Shown here in pieces: positions 20,441-31,789 of a stretch of 64,000 bases of DNA. Within the stretch, counting starts at the first letter, position 1, and each line of letters begins with the position of its first letter. The DNA is from Hyposmocoma kahamanoa. Its lineage: Eukaryota > Arthropoda > Insecta > Lepidoptera > Cosmopterigidae. Under the pieces are notes generated by a model, which searched no databases, was not told where the DNA came from, and was given only the letters and a program-made list of their open reading frames with translations. A program made the translations under genes and the position numbers. The DNA lies in NCBI RefSeq assembly GCF_003589595.1, contig NW_020653337.1:2160567-2224566 (forward strand). The letters are read 5' to 3'.

Positions 20441-21725
20441 CCTGTCCCGAAGGATGACAGATGTTACTACTAATACGTCTATGGTTATTAACAGAAATCG
20501 AAAAAGAGTATCAAGTTTTCTGTTAAACACTCTACCGTGTAAAGTAATAGCTGGTTATCTTAAAAATACAAAAAAATAAAATACAACTTTGGGATTTCAG
20601 AGGGAGTTCAGTATTACTTCAAATGTAGGTAAACATACTCTCTGGTTATTAATATAGAACACCGCCGCTCAAATTAGACATTTCAAAAACATTATAAGCG
20701 AAATAAGAATTCGTGTTTTCGACCCGCCTTTGATCAAACGCAATAACATTATTTTTAAATTATATTTTATTCCCTGAGAGTCTTGTCAGGGCCTTATTCA
20801 GGGTGCTGCCATAATAATATACAAACAATTATTAATATAAAAAAAACCGACAATCCACAATAATGGGCAGGATTTTTCATTAACACTTGCTTTAACAATG
20901 TAAGGAAAATACTGTGAGAAAATTTGTAGTCGGATAAGGTAGACGGTAGTCGGTTAATAAAGCCATAAAGAAGTTCCACCAAACAATCTGCCAACAAGCG
21001 TACTATCCTCTAAGCATAAAAGACCTTTTCAATAAAAAAAAATGATCGATCGAATTTATAGGACGGAAAAAAAATAAAGGCGATAGTCTAAGATCAAAGT
21101 TCGTGTTCCAGATTTAATTGACGTTTGACACATCGCATCGTGTTACCAGCTTTAAAATTAAATCAAGCAATGTGACCACAGAAACTGTCTTCCTCCCAAT
21201 ATTGTAATAAATTCTACCAAGATAAATGAAGCACTTTGACTTCGCGTTTATTTGGGCTCCGATCAATCAAGTGATAACGTATAAAGTTAATTAAATTATA
21301 ATATTGCTAAACCTTAACGGACCAGTGTTNNNNNNNNNNGAGAATGACCTTTTGGACGTATCGATAAATTGTATATAAATAGTATTCATAGTTTAAAAAA
21401 AGTATTATAAACATGCTTTTATGTTGATATCAAAAAGGTTCAAATTTCCGGAAAAAATGGCGGTATTGTAGTTTCAGTTTTTACACGAATTACCTAATTA
21501 AGTACAACATTACGTTTCGAGTTTCTTAATTATTTTTTACTTTTTAAGCAGTATAATATAATTGTTTTAAGCCAATGCTCAATAAACATTTTTTTTAATT
21601 GAATGTAAACAAAAGTAAGCCCGTTGAAAACGTTGCTAGATTTATTTACATGTCATCATCTACTTCACCCGTAGCTGTGTTCAGGTTTCCTGCTCCATTA
21701 ACGATCTCATCTACTCATCTCGAAC
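20441..21725. other. Unassigned AT-rich sequence containing an assembly gap
   Basis: No repeat or gene recognised on either side of the N run at 21330-21339. Confidence 0.5.
21330..21339. other. Assembly gap (10 N)
   Basis: Ten consecutive N bases, an assembler placeholder. The true length missing is unknown. Confidence 0.99.
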
Positions 21726-21783
21726 CGAACGGTAGCCAAGAAGAGGTCACACATTTCGATAGCCTCTTCTTGCCTACCGTTCG
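21726..21783. repeat. 21-bp-arm hairpin
   Basis: The arm CGAACGGTAGCCAAGAAGAG (plus G) at 21726-21746 pairs with 21763-21783 with one mismatch across a 16-base loop. The size resembles a miRNA precursor or a small palindromic TE; there is no evidence of expression. Confidence 0.75.
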
Positions 21784-21843
21784 ATTCTTGTCATAAAAAC
21801 AAATTTAACAAAAAATGAGTTGCAAAAATAAGCGTCTATATTC

Positions 21844-22070
21844 CGACACCTCCCACGTAATTTGTAAGTCAAATACCATTTTTTGCTTTTTAACTTAAAT
21901 ATATCCTTACTTATAGTATATTATAGGTTCCATATTTATAAGTACAGAAATCACATAGTGTCATGTTTAGTTTTAAACATGGAACGTTTGATATGTATAA
22001 AAAAAATATATAAGTTAAAAAGCAAAAATTGGTATTTTCAGTAACAACAATTTACGTGAGAGGTACCGAT
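21844..22070. mobile_element. Palindromic MITE-like element
   Basis: The arms match through ACACCTCCCACGTAA versus TACCTCTCACGTAA, and TTTTTGCTTTTTAACTTA on both sides, covering about 65 bp each. The centre contains CATGTTTAGTTTTAAACATG, itself a near-perfect palindrome. No clear target duplication or protein. Confidence 0.6.
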
Positions 22071-22239
22071 TCCTCTGTGTCTGTTTGTATTACATTTTTA
22101 AATAAAACGAAATGTTGTTACGGGCTTGTATATTCTCCTTGATTTTAACTTTAACGGTCTTGCTTTTTGCACTTGTCAATTGTCAATGGCATTCAGCGAG
22201 ATCCTTCACCGTCGTTATTTGAGAAGTAGCAGTAGAGCT

Positions 22240-22315
22240 ATTTGTGCAAGACTTCGTCCAGGGAAGTACTCCACATTACCTATTTCTGCCGCCAAGCAGC
22301 AATATATGTAGCCAA
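22240..22315 (-). repeat. Repeat A 3' fragment
   Basis: Minus-strand ATTGCTGCTTGGCGGCAGAA, then ATAGGTAATGTGGAGTACTT and CCCTGGACGAAG, match the 3' third of repeat A. Confidence 0.75.
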
Positions 22316-22343
22316 GTCTTGGCGAAATTAAAGCGAAGGTTCG

Positions 22344-23064
22344 CGATGCACATAATATTTATTGCAAGATTTTTATTGTGAAGGTAGACACAAAGGAAAG
22401 GCAAGGAAAGAAGAAGGAATATAAATAGGTAATATTAATACAACTTCAAGCCATTTTGAGATAATACTATGTTAGTTATCATGTGCGATTTGTCTGACGT
22501 GATGTGTCGTGACGCGTCAGAACGGTATCGGTTACATACATTTCATATCGACTCATCCGAAGTACAAAGCGTGATGTGTTTATACAGCGAAAAGAGGTTA
22601 AAACATAAGTCGACCTTGACTGTGGATATCTGTAGTCAAGAACAATGAACGAAATGTACAATGTCCCGAGAATAAGCAGCATCTTGCACATAGGTCTTTG
22701 TTCTACGGATGAGTCGATATGATTAGATTTATATTATTTATAGTGTCGCAATTGAGGACGGCTTGTGTTGTGTGTATGAAACCGATACCGTTCTGACGCG
22801 TCACGACACGACACGTCAGACAAATGTAAATGCGGCTTAAAACAATTCCTAACTTAAATTACATACGTACATACATATATGCTTATGGATGAATATAAAG
22901 TGGACATTTACCCCAAAAAGGTTTTTATTCGTATGTCCATTGCTGCTTTATAAGCAGTTAGGTTTACATGATTGAAGGACACGTGTTTTCTCTTCGAGAA
23001 TTTTGGTGGCAGTGACGAAAGAACGAAGCAAAGTAAAAATGACGAAGAAAAAGATCTAAAGAAC
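22344..23064 (+). mobile_element. LTR-like composite (segments S, W, T), locus 1
   Basis: Three segments in order: S (22344-22420, TTGCAAGATTTTTATTGTG and ACAAAGGAAAGGCAAGGAAA), W (about 22850-22985, CTTATGGATGAATATAAAGT, GCTTTATAAGCAGTTAGGTT, TACATGATTGAAGGA) and T (23008-23064). Between W and T is CGAGAATTTTGGTGGCAGTG. A TGG-starting stretch here resembles a tRNA primer-binding site after an LTR. The same order occurs inverted at 53868-54715. A palindromic element (22483-22838) lies between S and W. I infer a decayed LTR plus leader; no gag or pol is visible. Confidence 0.5.
22483..22838. mobile_element. Long-palindrome MITE
   Basis: The outer arms, about 45 bp, match at about 43 positions and include TTTGTCTGACGTG and TGTCGTGACGCGTCAGAACG. 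A second inner pair, CATATCGACTCATCCG versus its inverse near 22710, shows the fold extends further in. It sits inside the LTR-like composite, so it is younger than that composite. Confidence 0.8.
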
Positions 23065-23311
23065 TAGCATTGGTAAAAGGCGCGTATTATACTTAACCAA
23101 ATTTTACAGGAAAGGATTTAATGTTATTACTTTATTATTTCACTGGCTACGATTTTCACTTTTGCACAGTAAGCATTAATTCATGTTGTCTACGGACTGA
23201 TAACAATAGATTCCCGTAAATCACGATAATTAGGCTGGCACATCACTTACGCGGATTTGATTGGGCGACTAAATTACTGAAATGGAAACTCATAATCCAA
23301 TCCTATGACGA

Positions 23312-23489
23312 TATGAGCATTTACTGTGTTCCGGTTTTGAAGGGTAAAGGGTGTTGATGAAATTACAGGCACATGGGACTTGTCAACTTATGTCTATGAT
23401 CACTGCGATTTAAAGCACTACAACTGCTATGAACAGGCACGTCGTTTACCACCAGGCGCACGACATGTTCGTTCCGTCAATTGATAACG
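23312..23489 (-). repeat. Repeat A, 5' two-thirds
   Basis: On the minus strand: GGAACGAACATGTCGTGCGC, GGTGGTAAACGACGTGCCTG, CAAGTCCCATGTGCCTGTAA and CTTCAAAACCGGAACACAGT. The end with GGCGGCAGAAATAG is missing. Confidence 0.8.
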
Positions 23490-24212
23490 TAAACGTGGTT
23501 CCATGTAATAAGAGCGAAAAGGGTGTTCGCTTCCGCTAAAGCTATCGATACATGTGATCACTTCCTTACTAAACAGTGATCGAGAGGTCCTATTACGAAA
23601 ATTAATAAAATCGGTAACGATAATTTGAACGATCAATCCGAGTCATAGACTTGACTGGTTTTAACAATGGTCGTAAAATTAGTCTTCCAACTTTATGGTG
23701 GCGTTACTTGGGGTTTATGCGTTGCCGAATTTATTGTCGTTGCTAGCCGGTAATGTTCTTTGTGTAGACTGGTGTCTTTGAGTCGCTAGGAAAGTTCATC
23801 AAGTCGAGAAAGGCAAAAATTTTTGTTTGGTGTTTTATTTATTACTAAACCTGAGACTGGATGAAAAATACTTCCCGTTTTATATCATAAAATAAATTAA
23901 TGATTTACTATGGACCTGTTTCTTATAATACGGCCGTGAATCGTTTCTTTGATGGATGTGTGGTCAGTAGTGAACCGTATATCGTTATTGCAAACTTAAT
24001 TTCCATGTGTTAAAAGTAACTGTAATGGAAAAACGAAAAAAGCTTTCCCCTGTAAAACTTTCGTAGAGACTATTTTTGTTGATTGTCATTGAAATAAGAA
24101 CATATTCACATGAGAGTTATTTCAGTTACTCTTTGAATATGCTTTTTTAAATATTTACAATACTTCTTGTCGACGAAAATGACACATAAGAGGTTTTAAA
24201 TTTGCAACGACC
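23490..24212. other. Unassigned sequence
   Basis: Nothing recognised. Confidence 0.5.
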
Positions 24213-25080
24213 ATATATATTTACGATGGGCTTGTCGAGGAGCTGGGCAGGGCACAGGTCGGTTGCTCCATAGATGGCAAGTGCATAAATAACCTTAGCT
24301 ATGCAGACGACATGGTTTTGTTAGCTCCTTCGATAAGTGCGATAAGAAAATTGCTTAAGATATGTGAGGGTTATGCCGGGGCCCATGGGTTCAGATATAA
24401 CGCAAAAAAAAGTGAGCTCCTGATATTCCAGTCTCGGGGTCACAAGATCACTTCAGTACCACACGTCTATTTGAACGGTGTTGCGTTAAATAGAGTTACG
24501 CGATTTAAATATCTTGGCTACTGGGTGTCGGAGGATCTCACGGATAATGAGGACATAGAGAGAGAGCGACGGGCGTTGGCTGTTAGAAGCAATATGTTGG
24601 CGCGCAGATTCGCACGTTGCACAGTACCCGTGAAGGTGATACTTTTCAAGGCATTCTGCCAATGCTTCTATACGTGTAATCTGTGGGTCAACTTTACGCA
24701 GAAGACAATCAACGCCCTGCGCGTTCAGTACAATAACGCGTTCAGGGTTTTATTGGGTTTGCCACGGTATTGCAGCGCATCAGGCATGTTCGCGGATGCC
24801 CACACGGATGGTTTCCATGCTATCCTTAGAAAGAGAGCTGCCTCATTAATAAGTCGTATCCGTTGCGGCACGAATGAGATTCTGCGCGTTGTGGCTGGTA
24901 GAGTGGATTGCCCGATCATGCTACATTGCATGAAACTGCATTTAAAACCATGTCAACGATTTATTTGATATTTAATTTAATTTGTTTAATTATTCTAATT
25001 ATCTAAGCTAATATTATAATTGTAAAATATGGACTGTAATTGTCTGAGAATAAATGATTTTTGATTTGATTTGATTTGAT
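24213..25080 (+). pseudogene. LINE-B, 5'-truncated, RT from YADD to 3' tail
   Basis: An uninterrupted frame enters at about 24213 and ends at TGA 24967-24969. It starts YDGLVEELGRAQVGCSIDGK and reaches NNLSYADDMVLLAPS; YADD is the reverse-transcriptase catalytic box. The thumb region follows, with KSELLIFQSRG, VTRFKYLGYWVSEDL, then RERRALAVRSNMLARRFARC and LGLPRYCSASGMFADAHTD. A 3' UTR ends in four TTTGA units at about 25057-25079. Fingers, palm start and endonuclease are missing. The open frame with no stops in about 250 codons makes this the least decayed coding piece here, so the insertion is probably fairly young. LINE clade not assigned. Confidence 0.9.
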
Positions 25081-25194
25081 AAGTAGGGGTTGATAATGAT
25101 TGTATTAACATAGTAGAATTTGTGTACCAATGACATGGAAAAAAACTTTTAAAAAATTGTTTTGGAATGTGTGCAATGTGCGGGGCGTGGTGCG

Positions 25195-26292
25195 GTATCT
25201 AAAACTAGGGAGGGGCGGAGAGTGTCCGTTCTCCTTACTTTTTGTTCTCTGCTCAGGACTTAGTGCTCGGCCCTTTATTGTTTCTCATCTTCATTAATGA
25301 TCTGCCTGACTGTCTTACGTGTGGTACTCCATATCTATACGCGGATGACACCAGCATAATTCTGAATGTGACCTGATGAATTAAACGTAATGATCCAAAC
25401 ATGCTGGGACGAACTATATGGGTGGTTTACTTGTAAAAGGCTAAAAATCGACTGTGAAAAACCTTTTATACCATCATCCGCCGTAGTTTTAAGTGCTGAT
25501 TTTGAATGTGATGTACCTATATAACAGCCAAATTGTGTTATTTTTGGAAATTGAACTTGTCCCTTCTCTGAGATGGCATAACCAAATAGAAACCGTGAAC
25601 AAAAGATTGGCAAGTGCGTGTTACTAATTAAATATATTTAAAAAATAGTAGACATTAACATTTTAAAAACTGTTTACTACTCTTATTTTGAAAGCATTAT
25701 TAGATATTGTATCGAATTGTGGGGCAATGGACCTCATATAAAGGCTCTACGGCTAATTGTTAAATCTAAACACATACCAGCTGCGCACCGAAATTTGTTT
25801 GTAGGCAACAAAATTCTTACAATTACCTCATTATATCTCTATCGAATATGTCTTTATGTTTTTATAAATAAGGAAAAGTTTCCAACAGCAGGGCAAAGTC
25901 ATAATTTCAACCTTAGAAATAAGAACAGACTAGCATTAAATAATTCTCGGTATGCTAATTTCAACAACAGTGTCAACAACATTGCAATTAAGGCATTCAA
26001 TAATTTAAGGATCTAAAACTTTGTTGTGACTTTAGAACATTTGAAAGAAAAGTGAAAGAGTATTTAAATAGACCATTTTACTCAATTAATGACTTCTTTG
26101 GTGATGCACTGGATAAATAAAATATAATTTATTGTTATTTAACATTGTATGTAATTTAAATAACGAAATGTTGTAACTTAGATTTACAATAACAATGACG
26201 TTAAGTTTGACGTTTAAGGCTTGTGAATTATACTACTGTATTTGCATGTATATTGCTTATCCTTAAACCAAATAAATAATTTGATTTGATAT
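25195..26292 (+). pseudogene. LINE-C, 5'-truncated, decayed RT and 3' end
   Basis: Near 25250 the frame reads [20 protein letters not shown] and [13 protein letters not shown] before a stop at about 25375. This is the palm of a CR1/jockey-type reverse transcriptase. A middle part is degraded. It resumes at about 25675 with YSYFESIIRYCIELWGNG and continues to 26016 with HNFNLRNKNRLALNNSRYAN. The tail ends AATTTGATTTGAT near 26292. It follows LINE-B by about 100 bp in the same orientation but is a different family and more decayed. A poly-A or target duplication was not resolved. Confidence 0.85.
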
Positions 26293-26756
26293 AAGTTTCC
26301 AAAATTATTTCATCTACATTAGATGCATACAACCAACTTGTACTAGATACCACGTTAAACTTCAACTTGATAGCAATACTAGTTTCTGAGAAAATGTGAC
26401 ATACAGATACAGACATACACCAAATTCGGAGCAAAAGTCGTCATAATAACCGTTCACCTTCGAAGCCCTAAGTAAATCTACATAAAGATCAACTCTTAAC
26501 ATATGAATCGGAAAAATTATGACCTAAATGCACGAAGCTATTTGGCTGTCAATTATCTAATATGTAACAACGTTATCGGTACCGGAATTACCCTATTTAT
26601 TCTTAAGCCTGTCAGCTTTTTTGTTTGTTCAATTAATCTACATTATATGACACTCAACGTGCATTTATGTAATTCTTTGTGCACATTCTGCATGAATTAG
26701 CAAATCATGTTAGTCGAAATATTTATTTATTTATTTGTGTTAGTTTCTTTGTGATT
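26293..26756. other. Unassigned AT-rich sequence
   Basis: The 65-codon frame at 26503-26700 is hydrophobic but unrecognised and within chance length. Confidence 0.45.
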
Positions 26757-27115
26757 TAAAGCTCTGAGTGGCACTGTAACTGTTATGGACAGGCGTACCT
26801 AAAAAACGTATAAGTGTCATTAGGTACTACGTATGTTTTTTTTATAATATCAAGTGACGGGAAGTCGTGCTACACGCTAAGCTACGTGCTAAGCTACACG
26901 CCTGTCCATGACAGATCCAAAAGGTCTGAGGGGCAATGCCACTGCGCCAGGCACTCTGAGACATAAGTTCACAACTCCCATGTGTCTGTAATATCACCAG
27001 CACCCTTACCTTTCAAAACCGACATACAGTAATGCTAACATTACTGCTTGGCGGCAGACATAGGTAAGGTGGCAGTACTTCCCCGGACGAACTCTTATAC
27101 AAGGAGCTACTAGAG
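26757..27115 (+). repeat. Repeat A copy with an inverted fragment in front
   Basis: 26757-26799 is an inverted internal piece (CTCTGAGTGGCACTGTAACT, GTTATGGACAGGCG). 26836-27115 is a nearly full plus-strand copy, from TTTTTTATAATATCAAGTGA to AAGGAGCTACT. In this copy the GCTAAGCTACRYGC unit is duplicated near 26878-26898. Confidence 0.85.
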
Positions 27116-28159
27116 TGGTATAAAAAAATGTAGCATTCACATTTTTTATTTATTTTATTACCAACCCAGGAACCAAAAATCCACTTAAGTTGTTCAAAGG
27201 TTAATGAAAAGAAATCTTTTCACGAGATACGCTCGTTTTGTAATTATAATTTTAAATGATTAATAGCACATATCTTTTGTTTTTGTGATCCAATAAAGTG
27301 TTTACATGCATACACACATGTAGAGATAACGTAGTTTGACAGTAATGTCACGAATAGTATTTCTGATTCAGTGTCACAGTTACAACAAAATCTAAATGGC
27401 AACACTATCAAAGCGGAAAGAATTATGAAATCTTTTTAAAATCGTTCCAGTTAATTTTGTTAAACGACACATCGTTTTTTACATGATTAATAACATAATT
27501 GTATAATGATATATATCAACATCGTGATACAAGTGTAAAACTGCAGGATTTCCATTATTAGAATAAACTGACGTTAGTGATGTCACTTTGAAAAATAATG
27601 TTGCCATGTTTATTGTGATATCTTTGGTTCAGATTTCAAAAAATAAACGTTAAAGACACTCAGCTATTAAATCTGCTAAACAGTATCTTAAATTAGCATA
27701 AAAAATATAATTGTTCAAGTGGTCGTGACAAAGCCCAAATTTTGAATTTAGATCAGTGACTTGAGATAATTTTGAGGTCAAAAGTTAAATTAATTCTATG
27801 GGAAAAATGTTAAATTGGAAAAGTTTCGCGCGTAAAAGTGCATAGCTATGAAAAAAAGAAAGTGCTGCGCTTTGTTAGGAAATCGACATTCTGCCTAGTT
27901 ACATGTCATATTAAAATAAAGTTGTCAAAGTTTGTTATGTAACCTTATCACGCATTATTCTTACATACACAACAAACACTGATAAGAAGTCAGCTGGTTG
28001 GTAACTTGTAGGTATATACATTTAAAAACAAATACAAAATACGCTTAAAACTTTTTATTCTTAAACGAAAATATTTATACTTTGTAGAGCTCGGAACTAT
28101 TTAAAACAAAGATAGGATGAAATAAATAACTTGCTTATGTACTGATATTCTTGTATATA
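27116..28159. other. Unassigned AT-rich sequence
   Basis: About 1 kb with no recognised repeat or coding frame. Confidence 0.5.
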
Positions 28160-29104
28160 CAGGGTGTAAATTTGAGACGGGGCAGTAAGGCCAGCCACCT
28201 TAGTCGTTGTAGTTACAGAACAACGGTTCTAGAAGACTATACATGAATTTCGAAGATATTTTAATTGGCATTCACAGATTTTGAAAAAATGGTACAGTCA
28301 GCAAGATAAAAGGCAATTTTTACAAAACTTTTTTTTAAGCCATTCGATCCGCTCTCTGGTAAGGATCAATAGTCTCTATGCGACCAACTGAGGTAAGAGT
28401 ACTCGAAATGTCAGAAATCGCAAAAAACTTTTTACCATACATTTTGTAGGGACATATTTAGTAATCAGTTATTCTAGGTAGTTAAGGAAACTAACAAATT
28501 GACAACAAATTATGTATTAGTTAAATGAAATTTATAAAAAAATACAAGTGTTCTATATAGTTCTATACAATTGAAAGACGCACTTGCAGCAATTTTCAAT
28601 GGAATCCATCCGAGTAAAATTTCAACCGCTACTTGCTCTTTGCGGAAGAGAGCGAATCGATGCATCCGCTAAGGCGGCAATCAATTCGAGCACTTACTAT
28701 CATACATTTTTTATGTTATTTTGCTTTTTGTTATTGTTTTTATTTTGAAATACATAATACGTTGTCAATTTGTTAGTTTCCTTAACATAGAATAACTAAT
28801 TACTAAATATGTCCCCACAAAATGTATGGTAAAAAGTTTTTTGTGATTTCTGACATTTCGAGTACTCTTACTTCAGTTGGTCCCATAGAGACTATTGATT
28901 CTTAACAGAGACCGGATCGAATGGCATAAAAAAAAGTTTTGTAAAAATTGCCGTTTACCTTGCTAACTGTACCATTTTTTCAAAATCTGTGAATGCCAAT
29001 CAAAATATCTTCAAAATTCATGGCTAGCCTTCTAGAACCGTTTTCCTGTAACTACAACGTTTAAGGTGGCTGGCCTTGCTGCCCCGTCTCAAATTTACAC
29101 CCTG
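28160..29104. mobile_element. 945-bp element with long (about 400-bp) inverted repeats
   Basis: Ends CAGGGTGTAAATTTGAGACG at 28160 and its exact inverse at 29104. The arms stay alignable for about 400 bp, for example GGCAGYAAGGCCAGCCACCT, TACATTTTGTRGGGACATAT and TAACAAATTGACAAC. TATA flanks both sides (28156-28159 and 29105-29108), giving a TATA or TA duplication. The unpaired centre (about 28560-28710) has no protein. Fold-back structure is clear; the superfamily is not. Confidence 0.9.
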
Positions 29105-29117
29105 TATACCCAAATAT

Positions 29118-29412
29118 TCCTCCACAACTTCAAAATAATCTTTATTTAATTGTTAAACAAATTACACTTGGAATCGTCACATTGATATTAAACTTTACTA
29201 CTTATTCGTAAGGCAGATTCCCCTGAGAAGTATGTTGTAAATAAGCATTAGTATTTACACATGGGTATATCATTTACAATATTCATTTTAATTATCATAG
29301 ACCGAGACAACTTTTGATTTGATTGAAAGGTTTTTGCCAAGTACGCAGCGTCTATATAATAAACCTTTAGTGTAAAGTTTTTGTTTCACTATAGTTTTTA
29401 ACCGCGTTAATG
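29118..29412 (-). pseudogene. LINE-A 3' end
   Basis: Minus-strand fragment with the LINE-A 3' UTR block GGGGAATCTGCCTTACGAAT and the coding end NGVKNYSETK-like region before it; it ends CAAAATAATC in inverted form, next to a short A-rich tail. Related to 34008-34547, which keeps more protein. Internal deletions are present near 29240-29300. Confidence 0.75.
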
Positions 29413-29429
29413 GCAAATTTTGAATATCT

Positions 29430-29730
29430 TTTTTTTTATAATATCAAGTGACAGGACGAACAACTCGTGCACCAAGTTTAAGTAACACGCCTGTCCATAA
29501 CAGTTACAGTGCCACTCAGAGCTTTAAACCACAAACAACTCAGAGGCAGTGCCCCTGTGCCCGTCACCCAAAGACATAAGTTGACATGTGCCTATAATTT
29601 CACCAGCACCCTTACCGTTCAAAACTGTAACGTAGTAATGCTAACATTACTGTTTGGCGGCAGAAATAGGTAAGGTGGCAGTAAGTACTTCCCTGGACGG
29701 ACTCTTTCACAAGGAGCTCCCGTGCTACTA
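29430..29730 (+). repeat. Repeat A, near full-length
   Basis: Complete order from TTTTATAATATCAAGTGACA through GCCTGTCCATAACAGTTACA, TCACCAGCACCCTTACCG, TTTGGCGGCAGAAATAGG to ACAAGGAGCTCCC. It lies directly after LINE-A, in opposite orientation. Confidence 0.9.
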
Positions 29731-29749
29731 AAAGTAGTCTCCTCTAAAG

Positions 29750-29877
29750 ACAGACCTTAGGCTGCTAACAGTCTGATATCAATCATTGGCAGCCTTAGGC
29801 CACAGTCGGCCACGCTGGCACAATGCGGACTGTGGATCATTTCAACGTGCAGCTATCATCAAAATGCACGTAACTTA
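29750..29877 (+). repeat. SINE-3-like retroposon, interrupted
   Basis: CCTTAGGCCACAGTCGGCCA followed by CGCTGGCACAATGCGGAC and AAAATGCACGTAA match the widespread lepidopteran retroposon also seen at 37215-37400 and 61708-61952. It is cut at 29877 by the next element. Confidence 0.65.
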
Positions 29878-30363
29878 AGGCCCATTTAGATGGAGAGAGT
29901 TTATTTCACGCATCGTGACGAAAAATCGTACGCGATTATCGCAAGCAATAATCGCCATAAGATTATCGCATCATAATGTTTACATTCAGGCAAGAACTAA
30001 AATCTCGCCTACGATTATGTCATACGAGATTCGCAAGCAACTTAATCGCCTCCTCGACTGTTTACACAGATAAATATGTAGTAAGGAGAATCACGTCATT
30101 AATTCTTGTCTTAGAAAAGCAGTGATAATCAAAACATCCTCGCGCACTGCACTCATGTTAGCGACAGTCTGGCACAAAAACTCGAAATACGATTTTTGCT
30201 GTCAAGCTCTGTTTACACGGAGACGTTCAATATTCAAAGGCGAAGCGATTATCGCTCACGTGGGCGGTCGATAAACGCGAATGTTTAGACGAGGAAAGTT
30301 TTTTTATATCCTTTCGATAATTGTATCTTCGAGACGAGAAACTCTCTCCATCTAAATGGGCGT
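29878..30363. mobile_element. Harbinger-type MITE with TTA duplication
   Basis: Ends AGGCCCATTTAGATGGAGAG at 29878 and, inverted, ACGCCCATTTAGATGGAGAG at 30363; the arms continue AGTTT. TTA flanks both sides (29875-29877 and 30364-30366), the usual 3-bp target of PIF/Harbinger elements. The 486-bp interior is rich in GCGATTATCGC-type motifs and encodes nothing. Confidence 0.85.
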
Positions 30364-30366
30364 TTA

Positions 30367-30880
30367 GTAATAAGCAGTTTAAAATATTTTTTGCTACGTA
30401 CTGTGAGGCGTGTTTACACTATTCAATTATATCTTCTCTTACCTGCAACAAAACATTTGAAATTAAATTTATGAATACTCAGCTTATTAATAATTTTCAC
30501 TTTAAATTTGTGTTATTTATGTTTATACAGAATTTAAAACTATTTTTTTTGGATCTAAGTAGCGTAATTTGTTATATAAATATGACAAGTAGGTAAATAA
30601 TTTCAATATGAATAACATTTTATGTAACATTATAAATGAATAAAATCAATTAAACCAAACGCTGCTACGAAGTATAATTAATCAAGCTCACTACAAAATC
30701 ATGAGACAAACCGAACAACCAGTTCTGTAGTACACGTTTAACTTCGAATACTAAGCAGGGTTTTATGTCATACAATCTGAGGACCTTGTTGTATATTTTA
30801 GAAAAATAACTGTGTATGATAGGGAGTTGGATATCAAATACACGTTTTGTAATCAAAGGTGGAATACTATAGGTAAAAAC
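30367..30880. other. Unassigned AT-rich sequence
   Basis: No recognised repeat; possibly the rest of the retroposon split by the MITE at its start. Confidence 0.4.
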
Positions 30881-31166
30881 CATTGACTTACAATTATATG
30901 GGCGTCGGGTCCGCGCTAAAAAGTGTCCGAACTTATAGGGCGTTAAAATCGTATACAGAGCGTCATTCACGCTTTAGTCTTCGTTTGTTCGACTGACAGC
31001 GAAGCAAGCAAAATTAGACAGTACTGCGATGACATTACAATTTAAATTCAACGTTTTAGCTTTTTCATATTCCTTTACATGTCACTACGTGTAAATAAGT
31101 TGACTTGGGACAGTTTTTTCGTGGTTTTTGTATTAGACCTGTCGTCCATTTATTTGTAAGTCAATG
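30881..31166 (+). mobile_element. MITE-1, full-length 286-bp copy
   Basis: Same ends and length as 20155-20440. GTAAAAAC flanks both sides (30873-30880 and 31167-31174), a perfect 8-bp target duplication. The two full-length copies differ at few positions by eye, implying closely related insertions. Confidence 0.97.
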
Positions 31167-31789
31167 GTAAAAACCTGTAGTTAGCTTTATGTTTCTTTTC
31201 CAGTTATTATTAAATGTTTGAAGCTGTTGGTTTTCCATGAATAAATAAAAAGCACCGTAGTCAGTAGACCGAAGAACTTGCCTGTGAAAAATACTTTAGT
31301 CTGTAATGTAAACTTACATAAATAAATAAATAAATAAATAGTATGTAGTATAGATCTGGATCTTTTCAATACGAGAGTGATTTCGGCAAGAAGAGTACTG
31401 AGTGGACATTTAGGTATTTGACTCATAGTGAGGCTTACATCTTCGGTGGACTTTTTATGTTGGAATAGATTAGTTAAATTGTGTACTAGGGATTCTTATT
31501 ATATTTCTATATTAGCTCTCGATTTTTATTATTATTATTTAATTTACTTTTCATTGCACTTGCTCGTAAACATGACGTGCAGGCAAAGGCGATTGTAACG
31601 GCCTAAATTGCACACGGGCTTTTTTATTACATTATCGCCCTGTGGATTTTTACGTCAACATTAAGCAAAAAGTTTTTATACTACAAATATCTGAACGTAT
31701 ACTTGAAGCATAAAAAAAGCAAGGCAAATAAGAAATTACAAATTTCGTGACATTAACTGTCTAACAAACTCTCGTTAATGATTTCTTTT
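31167..31789. other. Unassigned, with an AATA microsatellite
   Basis: AATA units at 31317-31340. Otherwise nothing recognised. Confidence 0.5.

Noticed and set aside
25056..25079. TTTGA run as an independent microsatellite.
   Set aside because: It is the 3' tail of LINE-B.
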